This document shows positions 1-5,564 of a stretch of DNA of 5,633 bases, in pieces. The notes beneath the pieces were generated by a model. That model was given only the letters and a program-made list of their open reading frames with translations. It was not told the DNA's origin and did no database searches. The stretch is from Bacillota bacterium. GTDB taxonomy: Bacteria > Bacillota > Clostridia > Peptostreptococcales > Anaerovoracaceae. The position numbers and the translations under genes are program-made. The stretch spans positions 1 to 5,633 of the forward strand of contig JAEEIC010000141.1 of NCBI GenBank assembly GCA_016281165.1. Direction: 5' to 3'. Each line of letters opens with the position of its first letter. Position 1 is the first letter of the stretch.

Positions 1-412
1 CGACGTGATCCTTGCTGTCGACTATGACCAGAATGGTGTTGTCGCCGGCGATGGTGCCGACTATCTCCTCGGTGGAGGCGGAATCGAGAGCCTCGGCCGC
101 GGCGCTGGCGCAGCCGCTGAGCGTCTGGACGACGATCAGGTTCTCGGCGCTCCTGACGCTCCTTATGGTCTCCTTCAGTATCTTCTTGAACCTGTCGCTG
201 ATCTTGTTCTCGGTCTTCGGAGGCAGGGCGTAGTGGTTCCTGCCCATGCCGCTGCCGGTCTTGATCAGATTGAGATCGCGTATATCCCTGGAGACCGTGG
301 CCTGGGTCGCCTTGAAACCGGCCTGAGAGAGTAGCTCGACCAGCTGCTGCTGGGTCTCCACCTCGTTCTGCTGGATGATCTCGAGGATCTTGTTCTTTCT
401 GTTATAGCTCAT
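1..412 (-). CDS. argR: Arginine repressor ArgR/AhrC, C-terminus cut off by the window edge
   Basis: This is the first 137 codons of an arginine-responsive transcription factor, which in this family is a hexamer that represses arginine biosynthesis genes and often activates catabolic ones. Translation starts MSYNRKNKILEII at the ATG at 412-410, with AGGAG placed 6 nt upstream. Residues 1 to about 65 form the winged helix-turn-helix, with the family signature QATVSRDIRDL at 37-47. The C-terminal oligomerisation and arginine-binding domain begins near residue 75 and carries GTIAGDNTILVI at 119-130, close to the classic GTIAGDDTI motif. About 12-15 residues are probably missing, judging by the usual length near 150. 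Two positions that contact arginine in E. coli ArgR differ here: Ser103 aligns with Gln106 and Asn125 with Asp129, whereas Asp110 and Asp124 are kept. The gene is divergent from ruvC. The family assignment is secure; the effect of the substitutions is inference. Confidence 0.96.
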   Translation of the reverse strand, partial: MSYNRKNKILEIIQQNEVETQQQLVELLSQAGFKATQATVSRDIRDLNLIKTGSGMGRNHYALPPKTENKISDRFKKILKETIRSVRSAENLIVVQTLSGCASAAAEALDSASTEEIVGTIAGDNTILVIVDSKDHV

Positions 413-450
413 GGTATCTCCTTTTAAAAACAAGTAATGATGCATAAGCC

Positions 451-468
451 TGTGAATACATATTATAA
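451..468. promoter_or_regulatory. Weak ARG-box-like operator at the argR promoter
   Basis: The 18-mer TGTGAATACATATTATAA fits the ARG-box pattern (TGAAT, four mostly A/T bases, ATTCA) with a perfect left half-site and 3 of 5 matches on the right. It lies between the argR -10 element and the expected transcription start, where an autorepressor would act. The AT-rich background makes chance matches likely, so this is only a candidate. Confidence 0.25.
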
Positions 469-496
469 TTATACTACGATTCCTATATATTGTAAG
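468..496 (-). promoter_or_regulatory. Candidate sigma-A-type promoter for argR
   Basis: On the minus strand, CTTACA (496-491; 4 of 6 matches to TTGACA) is followed after exactly 17 nt by a perfect TATAAT (473-468). A second TATAAT follows at 467-462. Transcription would start near 461, giving a leader of about 50 nt before the argR start codon. The surrounding hundred bases (421-520) are only 26% GC by hand count, against strongly GC-rich coding sequence on both sides. This is a consensus match only. Confidence 0.5.
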
Positions 497-518
497 CATT
501 ATTTTCAATGGATACAAA
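490..518 (+). promoter_or_regulatory. Candidate distal promoter for the ruvC operon
   Basis: TTGTAA (490-495) and TACAAA (513-518) are separated by 17 nt and each match the sigma-A consensus at 4 of 6 positions. It overlaps the argR promoter -35 region on the opposite strand, so both could compete for polymerase. It is weaker than the extended -10 site closer to ruvC and is offered only as an alternative. Confidence 0.25.
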
Positions 519-570
519 GGTTTTTGCGAGGCGCAAAGCCGGAGGATCTGAGCCTTATTCATCTCGCTTC

Positions 571-599
571 TTCTCTTGGACGTCATTTTGTGATAAAAT
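571..599 (+). promoter_or_regulatory. Candidate extended -10 promoter for ruvC-ruvA-ruvB-spoIID-queA
   Basis: TGATAAAAT at 591-599 is a TGn extended -10 element (TAAAAT, 5 of 6 matches). A poor -35 (TTCTCT, 571-576) lies 17 nt upstream, as is common for extended -10 promoters. The start site would fall near 605-607, giving a leader of about 45 nt. No other strong promoter is visible between here and queA, so this probably serves the whole operon. Confidence 0.45.
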
Positions 600-603
600 A
601 AGC

Positions 604-628
604 AAAAGCGGTGCTCGCGCCGTATTTT
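604..628 (+). other. Hairpin at the start of the predicted ruvC leader
   Basis: Bases 604-613 pair with 618-628. Four A-U pairs (604-607 with 625-628) are followed by a bulged A624, then six pairs (608-613 with 618-623, two of them G-U) closing a CTCG tetraloop at 614-617. If transcription starts near 606, the hairpin sits at the extreme 5' end of the mRNA, where it could protect the transcript. It lacks a proper downstream T-run, so a terminator role is unlikely. The pairing was done by eye. Confidence 0.25.
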
Positions 629-651
629 GACGTGTGCTTAAGAGGTAAGAT

Positions 652-1146
652 TTGAAGATACTGGGCATAGATCCCGGCTACGCCATCATGGGCTACGGGA
701 TAGTCGAGAAAAAAGGGAACTCGGTGACACTGGTCACGGCGGGCGCGATCACCACGCCCAAGGAGATGATGATGTCGGACCGCCTCAAGACCCTCTACGC
801 GGGGCTCATGGACGTGATCGCCGAATACCAGCCCGAAGAGGTCGCCATAGAGGAGCTGTATTTCAACACCAACGCCAAGACCGTCATCTTCGTCGGCGAG
901 GCCAGGGGAGTCGCCATACTGGCCTGCAGCAACAGCGGACTGCCTATCTTCGAGTATACTCCGCTGCAGATCAAGACCAGCATGACGGGCAACGGCCGGG
1001 CGGACAAGAAGCAGGTCCAGTTCATGGTGAAGAAGCTCTTAAGGCTCGACGACATAATCCGGCCCGACGACGCGGCGGACGCGGTCGCCGCGGCTCTCGC
1101 CCACGCCAACACCGGCGAGAGCAGAAAGAAAATGATGCAGAGGTAG
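652..1146 (+). CDS. ruvC: Holliday junction resolvase RuvC
   Basis: This 164-residue protein is the dimeric, metal-dependent endonuclease that cuts Holliday junctions symmetrically in the last step of homologous recombination. The RNase H-like fold begins with MKILGIDPGYAIMGYGIVE. The four expected acidic catalytic residues are all present: Asp7, Glu67 (in VAIEELYF), Asp140 and Asp143 (in PDDAADAVAAALAH). Tyr70 sits where E. coli has Phe69, which intrudes between bases. Length is normal for the family. The start is a TTG at 652: an in-frame TAA lies just upstream at 646-648, GAGG (642-645) is 6 nt before the TTG, and the protein begins exactly at the conserved MKILGID. It is followed after 4 nt by ruvA. 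Bacilli generally lack this gene, so its presence favours a clostridial or more distant host. Confidence 0.98.
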   Translation: MKILGIDPGYAIMGYGIVEKKGNSVTLVTAGAITTPKEMMMSDRLKTLYAGLMDVIAEYQPEEVAIEELYFNTNAKTVIFVGEARGVAILACSNSGLPIFEYTPLQIKTSMTGNGRADKKQVQFMVKKLLRLDDIIRPDDAADAVAAALAHANTGESRKKMMQR

Positions 1147-1150
1147 AAAG

Positions 1151-1747
1151 ATGATCCATTACATAAAGGGACCGGTGCAGGAGGCTCTGCCGGGCATGAT
1201 AATAGTGGAGAGCCAGGGCATAGGCTACGAGATAAACGTGCCCGACGGCAGCCCGCTCATGCTCTCCGCCGGGACAGGCGAGACCGTGACCGTATACACG
1301 GCGATGATAGTGAAGGAAGACGACGTGAGCCTCTACGGCTTTTCTGACCGGGAGGAGCTCTCGATGTTCCGCCTGCTCCTTACCGTGAGCGGAGTGGGGG
1401 CCAAGGGAGCCCTCGCCATGCTCTCGGCCCTGCCGGGGCTCGAGATAAGGAGGGCGATCGCCTTCGAGGACGTGAGTTCCCTCACCAGAGCCAACGGGGT
1501 GGGCAAGAAGACCGCCCAGAGGGTGGTCCTGGAGCTCAAGGATAAAGTAAAAGCCCTGGGAGGGCTGGAAGGGCCCAGGCCCGCCGCCTCCCAGATCAAG
1601 AAGAACAGCGAAAAATCGCAGGCCTGCGACGCTCTCATGGCCCTGGGCTTCACCAGGACCGAGGCCCTCACCGCTCTTGCCGGTCTTCCCGACGAAGGCA
1701 TGAGCACTGAGGAATACATCAGACAGGCTCTCAAGAATAAAGGATAG
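1151..1747 (+). CDS. ruvA: Holliday junction branch migration complex subunit RuvA
   Basis: RuvA (198 residues, normal length) tetramerises around the four-way junction, holds it open and square, and loads the RuvB motor. Three domains can be placed. The OB-fold spans residues 1 to about 62 (MIHYIKGPV start) and ends in VKEDDVSLYGF, whose acidic pin Glu56-Asp57 matches the strand-separating residues of E. coli RuvA. The middle domain has two helix-hairpin-helix motifs, at SGVGAKGA (80-87) and NGVGKKTAQR (115-124). After a linker near 136-152, the small C-terminal domain that contacts RuvB (about 154-198) contains ACDALMALGFTRTEAL. The ATG is preceded by AGAGG (1139-1143) inside the last codons of ruvC, 7 nt from the start, which suggests translational coupling. 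Codon use is skewed: Ile is 7 ATA, 4 ATC and no ATT; Arg is 5 AGG, 2 AGA, 1 CGG and 1 CGC. Confidence 0.98.
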   Translation: MIHYIKGPVQEALPGMIIVESQGIGYEINVPDGSPLMLSAGTGETVTVYTAMIVKEDDVSLYGFSDREELSMFRLLLTVSGVGAKGALAMLSALPGLEIRRAIAFEDVSSLTRANGVGKKTAQRVVLELKDKVKALGGLEGPRPAASQIKKNSEKSQACDALMALGFTRTEALTALAGLPDEGMSTEEYIRQALKNKG

Positions 1748-1758
1748 GCGGTAGAGAT

Positions 1759-2820
1759 ATGCCCAAAGACGACAGACTGGTCCAGACCAGCCAGCTTGAA
1801 GACGAAGAACTGCTCGAGCGCTCCATAAGGCCCAAGCGCTTTGCCGATTACATAGGCCAGACCGGCGTGACCGACCAGCTCAAGATATACATAGAAGCGG
1901 CCAAGATGAGGGGAGAATCCCTCGACCACGTGCTCTTCTCCGGCCCCCCGGGCCTGGGCAAGACCACTCTGGCCGGCATAATTGCGGCCGAGATGGGGGT
2001 CGAGCTCAAGATCACCTCGGGTCCCGCCATCACCAGGGCGGCGGATCTGGCGGCCATAGTGACCAATCTCGGCGAGGGAGACGTGCTCTTCATCGACGAG
2101 ATCCACAGGCTCAACAGGGCGGTTGAGGAGGTCCTCTATTCGGCGATGGAGGATTTCGCCATCGACATAGTGACCGGTAAGGGACCCATGGCCAGCAGCA
2201 TCAGGCTGGGCCTGCCGCATTTCACGCTCATAGGCGCCACGACCAAGTCGGGCAGCCTTTCCGCGCCCTTAAGAGACAGGTTCGGCGTCCTCGCCAAGTT
2301 CGATCTCTACACGAACGAGGAGCTCTCTCAGATCCTGAGGAGGACGGCCGGCATACTCGACGTGCGCATAGACGACGAGTCCACCATGCTGCTCGCTTCG
2401 CGCTCCAGAGGCACTCCCAGGGTCGCCAACAGGCTGCTCAAGAGGGTCCGCGATTTCAGCATGGTCATGGGCGACGGCTCCATCGACAGGGAGATGGTCT
2501 TAAAGACCCTGGATATACTCAATATCGACGAGCTGGGCCTGGAGGATCTAGACAGGCGTATACTCAGGCTCATCATCACGAGCTTCAAAGGCGGTCCGGT
2601 CGGCATCGACACCATCGCCGCGTCTTTAGGCGAGGAGAGAGTCACGATAGAAGACGTCTACGAGCCTTACCTGATGCAGCTGGGGCTCCTGCACAGGACG
2701 CCCAAGGGCCGCATCGTCACCGACGCCGCCTATATCCATCTGGGACTGCCCGTGCCGGTCAGGGAGGCCGTGAGCAAGGCCCAGGAGGAAGAGACCGAGG
2801 AGCAGATCAAGCTATGGTAA
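1759..2820 (+). CDS. ruvB: Holliday junction branch migration ATPase RuvB
   Basis: RuvB (353 residues, typical) is the AAA+ hexameric motor that pumps duplex DNA through the RuvA-bound junction. The family opening RSIRPKRFADYIGQ is at 21-34. Walker A is GPPGLGKTT (62-70), Walker B is FIDEIH (111-116) with Asp113-Glu114, sensor 1 is IGATTKSG (158-165), the arginine-finger region is LRDRFG (171-176), and sensor 2 is GTPRVANR (218-225) with Arg221. The C-terminal winged-helix DNA-binding domain runs from about 265 to 335 and contains GPVGIDTIAASLGE and HRTPKGR. All key ATPase residues are intact. The ATG lies 11 nt after the ruvA stop, with a modest GGCGG site (1747-1751) 7 nt before it. The last seven bases overlap the start of the next gene. 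Confidence 0.98.
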   Translation: MPKDDRLVQTSQLEDEELLERSIRPKRFADYIGQTGVTDQLKIYIEAAKMRGESLDHVLFSGPPGLGKTTLAGIIAAEMGVELKITSGPAITRAADLAAIVTNLGEGDVLFIDEIHRLNRAVEEVLYSAMEDFAIDIVTGKGPMASSIRLGLPHFTLIGATTKSGSLSAPLRDRFGVLAKFDLYTNEELSQILRRTAGILDVRIDDESTMLLASRSRGTPRVANRLLKRVRDFSMVMGDGSIDREMVLKTLDILNIDELGLEDLDRRILRLIITSFKGGPVGIDTIAASLGEERVTIEDVYEPYLMQLGLLHRTPKGRIVTDAAYIHLGLPVPVREAVSKAQEEETEEQIKLW

Positions 2821-4313
2821 GGCGGATAGTTTCATTTTTGCTCAGTTTCATACTCGCCGCGTCCTGCTTTGGCCCGGTATATGCCGACGACGTCAGCTGG
2901 CAGCAGGTCGACGAGAGCGAGAACGGCCGCTTCGAGGAGGATATGGCCCGTCAGGGCGCGGAAGACCCTCTGGATGCGGAGCTCCCTTTGGGCGCGGCGA
3001 AGGATATGTGGCTGCGCATCGGTCTCAGATACGGTTCCTCCGCGGCCGCGTCTTCAACGCTCGGCTGCTCCGACGGCTTCGTCCTCGCCCGCGTGACGAG
3101 GTACGAGTGTGAGATCATAGAGGACTATTCGGAATATGAGTCCTTATACATAAGCTGCGAGGACGGCAGGGCGGTCGTATGGGATGAAAAGGACGGGGAG
3201 GAGCTCTTCACCCTGGAGGACGATATGGCTGTACTGAGCGCCGCCGAGGATCCCGAAGAGCGCATCGTCACCATAGACGGTGGAAGGTACCGCGACGGAG
3301 CGAGCTTTAAGCCCTACGGCTCGTCGATGACTGTGATCAACCGCGTGACCCTTGAGCATTACGTCCGCGGAGTCATCGCCAACGAGATGGGTTATCAGTA
3401 TCCCGCCGAGGCCCTCAAAGCCCAGGCCGTCACCGCCAGGAGCTACGCGGCCTGCAGCCTCGGCAAGCACGGTTCCTACGGTTTCGACCTCTGCACCGGC
3501 CAGAACTGCCAGGTCTACAGGGGCGTGAGCTCCGAAAGAGAGAGCACCGACGCTGCCTGCAGGCAGACCGAAGACATAGTCATCACCTACAAGGGCAAGC
3601 CCGTCAGCGGCTATTATTACGCTTACAGCAGCGGCTATACCCTCGATTCCGAAGACGTCTGGACCAGCCAGCCCGGCTATCTTCTGGGCGTCAAGGACGA
3701 GTACGCGACGGAATACCTCTGGAAGGCCAGCGTGAGCTTTGAGAAGCTCAGGGAAAGGCTCGTTTCTCTCGGATATGACTGCGGCGAGATCGAGTCCGTC
3801 AGCGTGGAGAAGAAGCTCGAGAACGGGGCCATGAACGTCCTGCTCATAAGCAGCGACAGCGGTGACGTGAGGCTGAGCAAGTCGAATATCACCGGCGCTC
3901 TGTCGGCCTTCGGCGTCAAATCCATCTTCTTCTACATCGGCGGCGAGGATTATCCCGGCGCCGGCGGCAGGCCGGCCGGGACCATATTCGCTCTGCCGGA
4001 TCTTGAGATCGAAGCGGAAGATGAGGTCTGGGTGATCGGGGCGGGAGGAGAGCCCGTGAGTCGTCCGGCGTCGGAGCTCTTCGCGCTCAAAGGCAGAAAA
4101 GTAATGGAAGCCTTCAGCGGAGGAGAGGGCTCTTACCGCGACGAGACCGCGGACGCGGGCATGCTGTACATGACCGGCTTCGGCTACGGCCACAGCGTGG
4201 GCATGCCCCAGGTCAGCGCCAAGAACATGGCGGAAGCAGGAAAGAGCTACGCCGAGATACTGGATTATTTCTACACAGGCATCGATATAAGGCCGCTCCA
4301 CGGCGGAGAATGA
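2814..4313 (+). CDS. Exported SpoIID/LytB-family peptidoglycan-acting protein
   Basis: This 499-residue protein belongs to the SpoIID/LytB family. The sporulation member SpoIID is a lytic transglycosylase that trims denuded glycan during engulfment; LytB members modulate a cell-wall amidase. A signal peptide spans residues 1-24, with likely cleavage at VYA-DD; LAASC (14-18) is a weak alternative lipobox. An N-terminal accessory region follows (about 65-155, LRIGLRYGSSA). The core signature at 183-211 includes GVIANEM and EALKAQAVTARSY; Glu191 aligns with the proposed catalytic glutamate. Next come CQVYRG (232-237), SGYTLDSEDVW (273-283) and a terminal GYGHSVGM at 457-464. Metal-ligand candidates are His219, Cys227 and Cys232, but Asn231 replaces the His usually seen just before the second Cys. 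The ATG overlaps the ruvB stop (ATGGTAA), and AGGAG lies 11 nt upstream. Placement in a housekeeping operon leaves open whether it is the sporulation SpoIID or a vegetative paralogue, so no symbol is given. Confidence 0.92.
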   Translation: MVRRIVSFLLSFILAASCFGPVYADDVSWQQVDESENGRFEEDMARQGAEDPLDAELPLGAAKDMWLRIGLRYGSSAAASSTLGCSDGFVLARVTRYECEIIEDYSEYESLYISCEDGRAVVWDEKDGEELFTLEDDMAVLSAAEDPEERIVTIDGGRYRDGASFKPYGSSMTVINRVTLEHYVRGVIANEMGYQYPAEALKAQAVTARSYAACSLGKHGSYGFDLCTGQNCQVYRGVSSERESTDAACRQTEDIVITYKGKPVSGYYYAYSSGYTLDSEDVWTSQPGYLLGVKDEYATEYLWKASVSFEKLRERLVSLGYDCGEIESVSVEKKLENGAMNVLLISSDSGDVRLSKSNITGALSAFGVKSIFFYIGGEDYPGAGGRPAGTIFALPDLEIEAEDEVWVIGAGGEPVSRPASELFALKGRKVMEAFSGGEGSYRDETADAGMLYMTGFGYGHSVGMPQVSAKNMAEAGKSYAEILDYFYTGIDIRPLHGGE

Positions 4314-4314
4314 T

Positions 4315-5349
4315 ATGAACGTAAGCGATTTCGATTACGAGCTCCCTCAGGAGCTCATCGCCCAGCAGCCCGCGCAGAAGAGGGACATGTCCCGCCTGCT
4401 CGTGGTACACAGAGATACGGGACTTCTGGAGCACAGGCATTTTCACGACATCATCGATTACTTGAGGCCCGGAGACTGCCTGGTCCTCAACGACTCCAAG
4501 GTGATCCCGGCCAGGCTCTACGGCGTCAAGGAGGGCACCGGGGCCCATATCGAGTTTCTTCTCTCGAAAAGGATCGAGGGCAATGACTGGGAGACCCTCG
4601 TAAGGCCGGGCAGAAGGCTCAGGCCCGGCGACCGCGTGATCTTCGGGCCCGAAGGAGAACTGAGGGCCGAGATCCTCGGCAATTCCGACGACGGCACCCG
4701 CATCGCCCGCTTCTTCTGCGAGGGAGATTTCATGCAGGTCCTCGAAAGGCTTGGCACCATGCCTCTTCCCCCTTATATCGAAAGGGAGAGCGGCGAGGCC
4801 GACAGGGAACGCTACCAGACTGTCTACGCCAAAAACGAAGGTTCTGTCGCCTGCCCGACGGCCGGTCTGCATTTCACCCCCGAGCTCCTTGATAAGGCGA
4901 GGGAGAAGGGCGTGAACACCGCTTTTCTGACTCTTCATGTGGGTATAGGGACCTTCAGGCCCGTCAAGGAAGAAAAGATCGAAGACCATCACATGCATAT
5001 AGAGGAATACACGGTGAGCGAAGAATGCGCGGATCTCATGAACGAGACCAAGGCGAGAGGAGGCCGCATCATCTCCGTCGGCACCACCGCCTGCAGGACC
5101 ATGGAGAGCGCGACGGGAGAGGACGGCCTCATCAGGGCCGGCAGCGGCAGCACCGGCATCTTCATCTACCCGGGCTATAAGTTCAGGATGCTCGACTGCC
5201 TCATCACCAACTTCCACCTGCCCAAATCGACGCTGCTGATGCTCGTCAGCGCCCTTTACGACAGGGAAAAGATGCTGGAGGTCTATAAGACCGCAGTGAA
5301 GGAGCGCTACAGGTTCTTCTCCTACGGCGACGCCATGTTCATCGAATAG
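4315..5349 (+). CDS. queA: S-adenosylmethionine:tRNA ribosyltransferase-isomerase QueA
   Basis: QueA moves and isomerises the ribosyl group of S-adenosylmethionine onto preQ1 in the wobble position of GUN-anticodon tRNAs, giving epoxyqueuosine, the penultimate step of queuosine synthesis. The 344-residue length is typical. Conserved blocks seen are the FDYELPQELIAQ start, SRLLV (26-30), GDCLVLNDSKVIPARL (53-68), PLPPYI (150-155), YQTVYA (167-172), SVACPTAGLHFT (177-188), DHHMHIE (224-230), NFHLPKSTLLMLVSA (299-313) and YRFFSYGDAMFIE at the C-terminus. Cys180 sits where alanine is common in the SVAAPTAGLHF block, a mild variant. The ATG is 1 nt beyond the upstream stop, and GGAG (4305-4308) lies within the last codons of that gene, 6 nt from the start, indicating translational coupling. 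The usual downstream partner tgt, which inserts preQ1, is not next. Confidence 0.98.
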   Translation: MNVSDFDYELPQELIAQQPAQKRDMSRLLVVHRDTGLLEHRHFHDIIDYLRPGDCLVLNDSKVIPARLYGVKEGTGAHIEFLLSKRIEGNDWETLVRPGRRLRPGDRVIFGPEGELRAEILGNSDDGTRIARFFCEGDFMQVLERLGTMPLPPYIERESGEADRERYQTVYAKNEGSVACPTAGLHFTPELLDKAREKGVNTAFLTLHVGIGTFRPVKEEKIEDHHMHIEEYTVSEECADLMNETKARGGRIISVGTTACRTMESATGEDGLIRAGSGSTGIFIYPGYKFRMLDCLITNFHLPKSTLLMLVSALYDREKMLEVYKTAVKERYRFFSYGDAMFIE

Positions 5350-5376
5350 CATAACGAAGCGGTACGGCGCGGACCC

Positions 5377-5381
5377 GGAGG
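5377..5381 (+). promoter_or_regulatory. Strong Shine-Dalgarno site before a tiny decayed ORF
   Basis: GGAGG at 5377-5381 lies 7 nt before a TTG at 5389. It is among the best ribosome binding sites in the window, yet the frame it serves holds only 18 codons. This is the main reason to think a real small gene once began here. Confidence 0.55.
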
Positions 5382-5388
5382 TACAGAT

Positions 5389-5501
5389 TTGGCGAAAAAG
5401 ACAGGACGAAACTTCCCTGCCCCTGCGGCGGCGATCAGTCCATGAACTCGCAGGTAGGCGCTCATCCTGACGCGGCCAGCGTTTTGTTTCCGAAGAAATG
5501 A
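5389..5501 (+). pseudogene. Probable frameshifted remnant of a mini SEC-C zinc-motif gene
   Basis: From the TTG at 5389 the open frame reads MAKKTGRNFPAPAAAISP and stops at 5443-5445. Moving to the -1 frame at base 5415 gives PCPCGGDQSM and runs to a TGA at 5499-5501. Joined, the two pieces read AKKTGRN-x-PCPCGG. This closely matches the first half of the SEC-C motif (GRNDPCPCGSGKKYKKC), the zinc-binding tail of SecA that also occurs in very small standalone proteins. One missing base near 5413-5417, next to a CCC run, would explain the break. Even when repaired, the second half of the motif (GSGKKYKKCC) is absent and the tail (NSQVGAHPDAASVLFPKK) is unlike it, so it cannot bind zinc through the usual Cys/His set. 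The likeliest reading is a decayed gene; a sequencing indel plus divergence is possible. The motif and start signal are seen; the history is inferred. Confidence 0.45.
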
Positions 5502-5504
5502 TAC

Positions 5505-5533
5505 TTGACTAAGCTTATACGATTTGCAAAAAT
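5505..5533 (+). promoter_or_regulatory. Candidate promoter for the gene starting at 5565
   Basis: TTGACT (5505-5510, 5 of 6 matches to the -35 consensus) is followed after 17 nt by AAAAAT (5528-5533, 4 of 6), which has the TGn extension at 5525-5527. Local GC falls to 28% over 5501-5550. A start near 5540 would give a leader of about 25 nt. This suggests the last gene is transcribed separately from the ruv-queA operon, although no convincing terminator is visible after queA. Confidence 0.5.
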
Positions 5534-5564
5534 ACTTTGTAAGGACTTTAGGCAGAGGGGCGTC

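Noticed and set aside
5..334. Two overlapping plus-strand frames opposite argR.
   Set aside because: Both are shadows of the minus-strand ArgR reading frame, which has the conserved SRDIRDL and GTIAGD motifs and a proper ribosome binding site.
523..537. A perfect 6-bp inverted repeat, TTTGCG / CGCAAA, with a 3-base loop in the argR-ruvC spacer.
   Set aside because: It is short and has no terminator T-run in the relevant position, so no function can be supported beyond a possible minor operator.
437..601. A 54-codon open frame on the plus strand in the argR-ruvC spacer, starting MMHKPVNTYYNY and ending HFVIK.
   Set aside because: It has no ribosome binding site, lies across the candidate promoters of both flanking genes, and its codon use (ATT, TAT, CAT) is unlike the neighbours. 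It is probably a chance frame in AT-rich DNA.
3144..4301. A 385-codon open frame on the minus strand antisense to the spoIID-like gene.
   Set aside because: The composition is low-information and rich in Ala, Val and Gly, as expected for the complement of GC-rich coding DNA. The plus-strand frame has clear family motifs.
4213..5352. A 379-codon open frame on the minus strand antisense to queA.
   Set aside because: It is a shadow of queA. Its translation shows no recognisable family or ribosome binding site, while the plus strand encodes a complete, well-conserved QueA.
5459..5488. A possible terminator after queA: CGCT and AGCG arms followed by TTTTGTTT.
   Set aside because: The stem is only four pairs around a 15-base loop, with no stable alternative found by eye. 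It is too weak to call a terminator.
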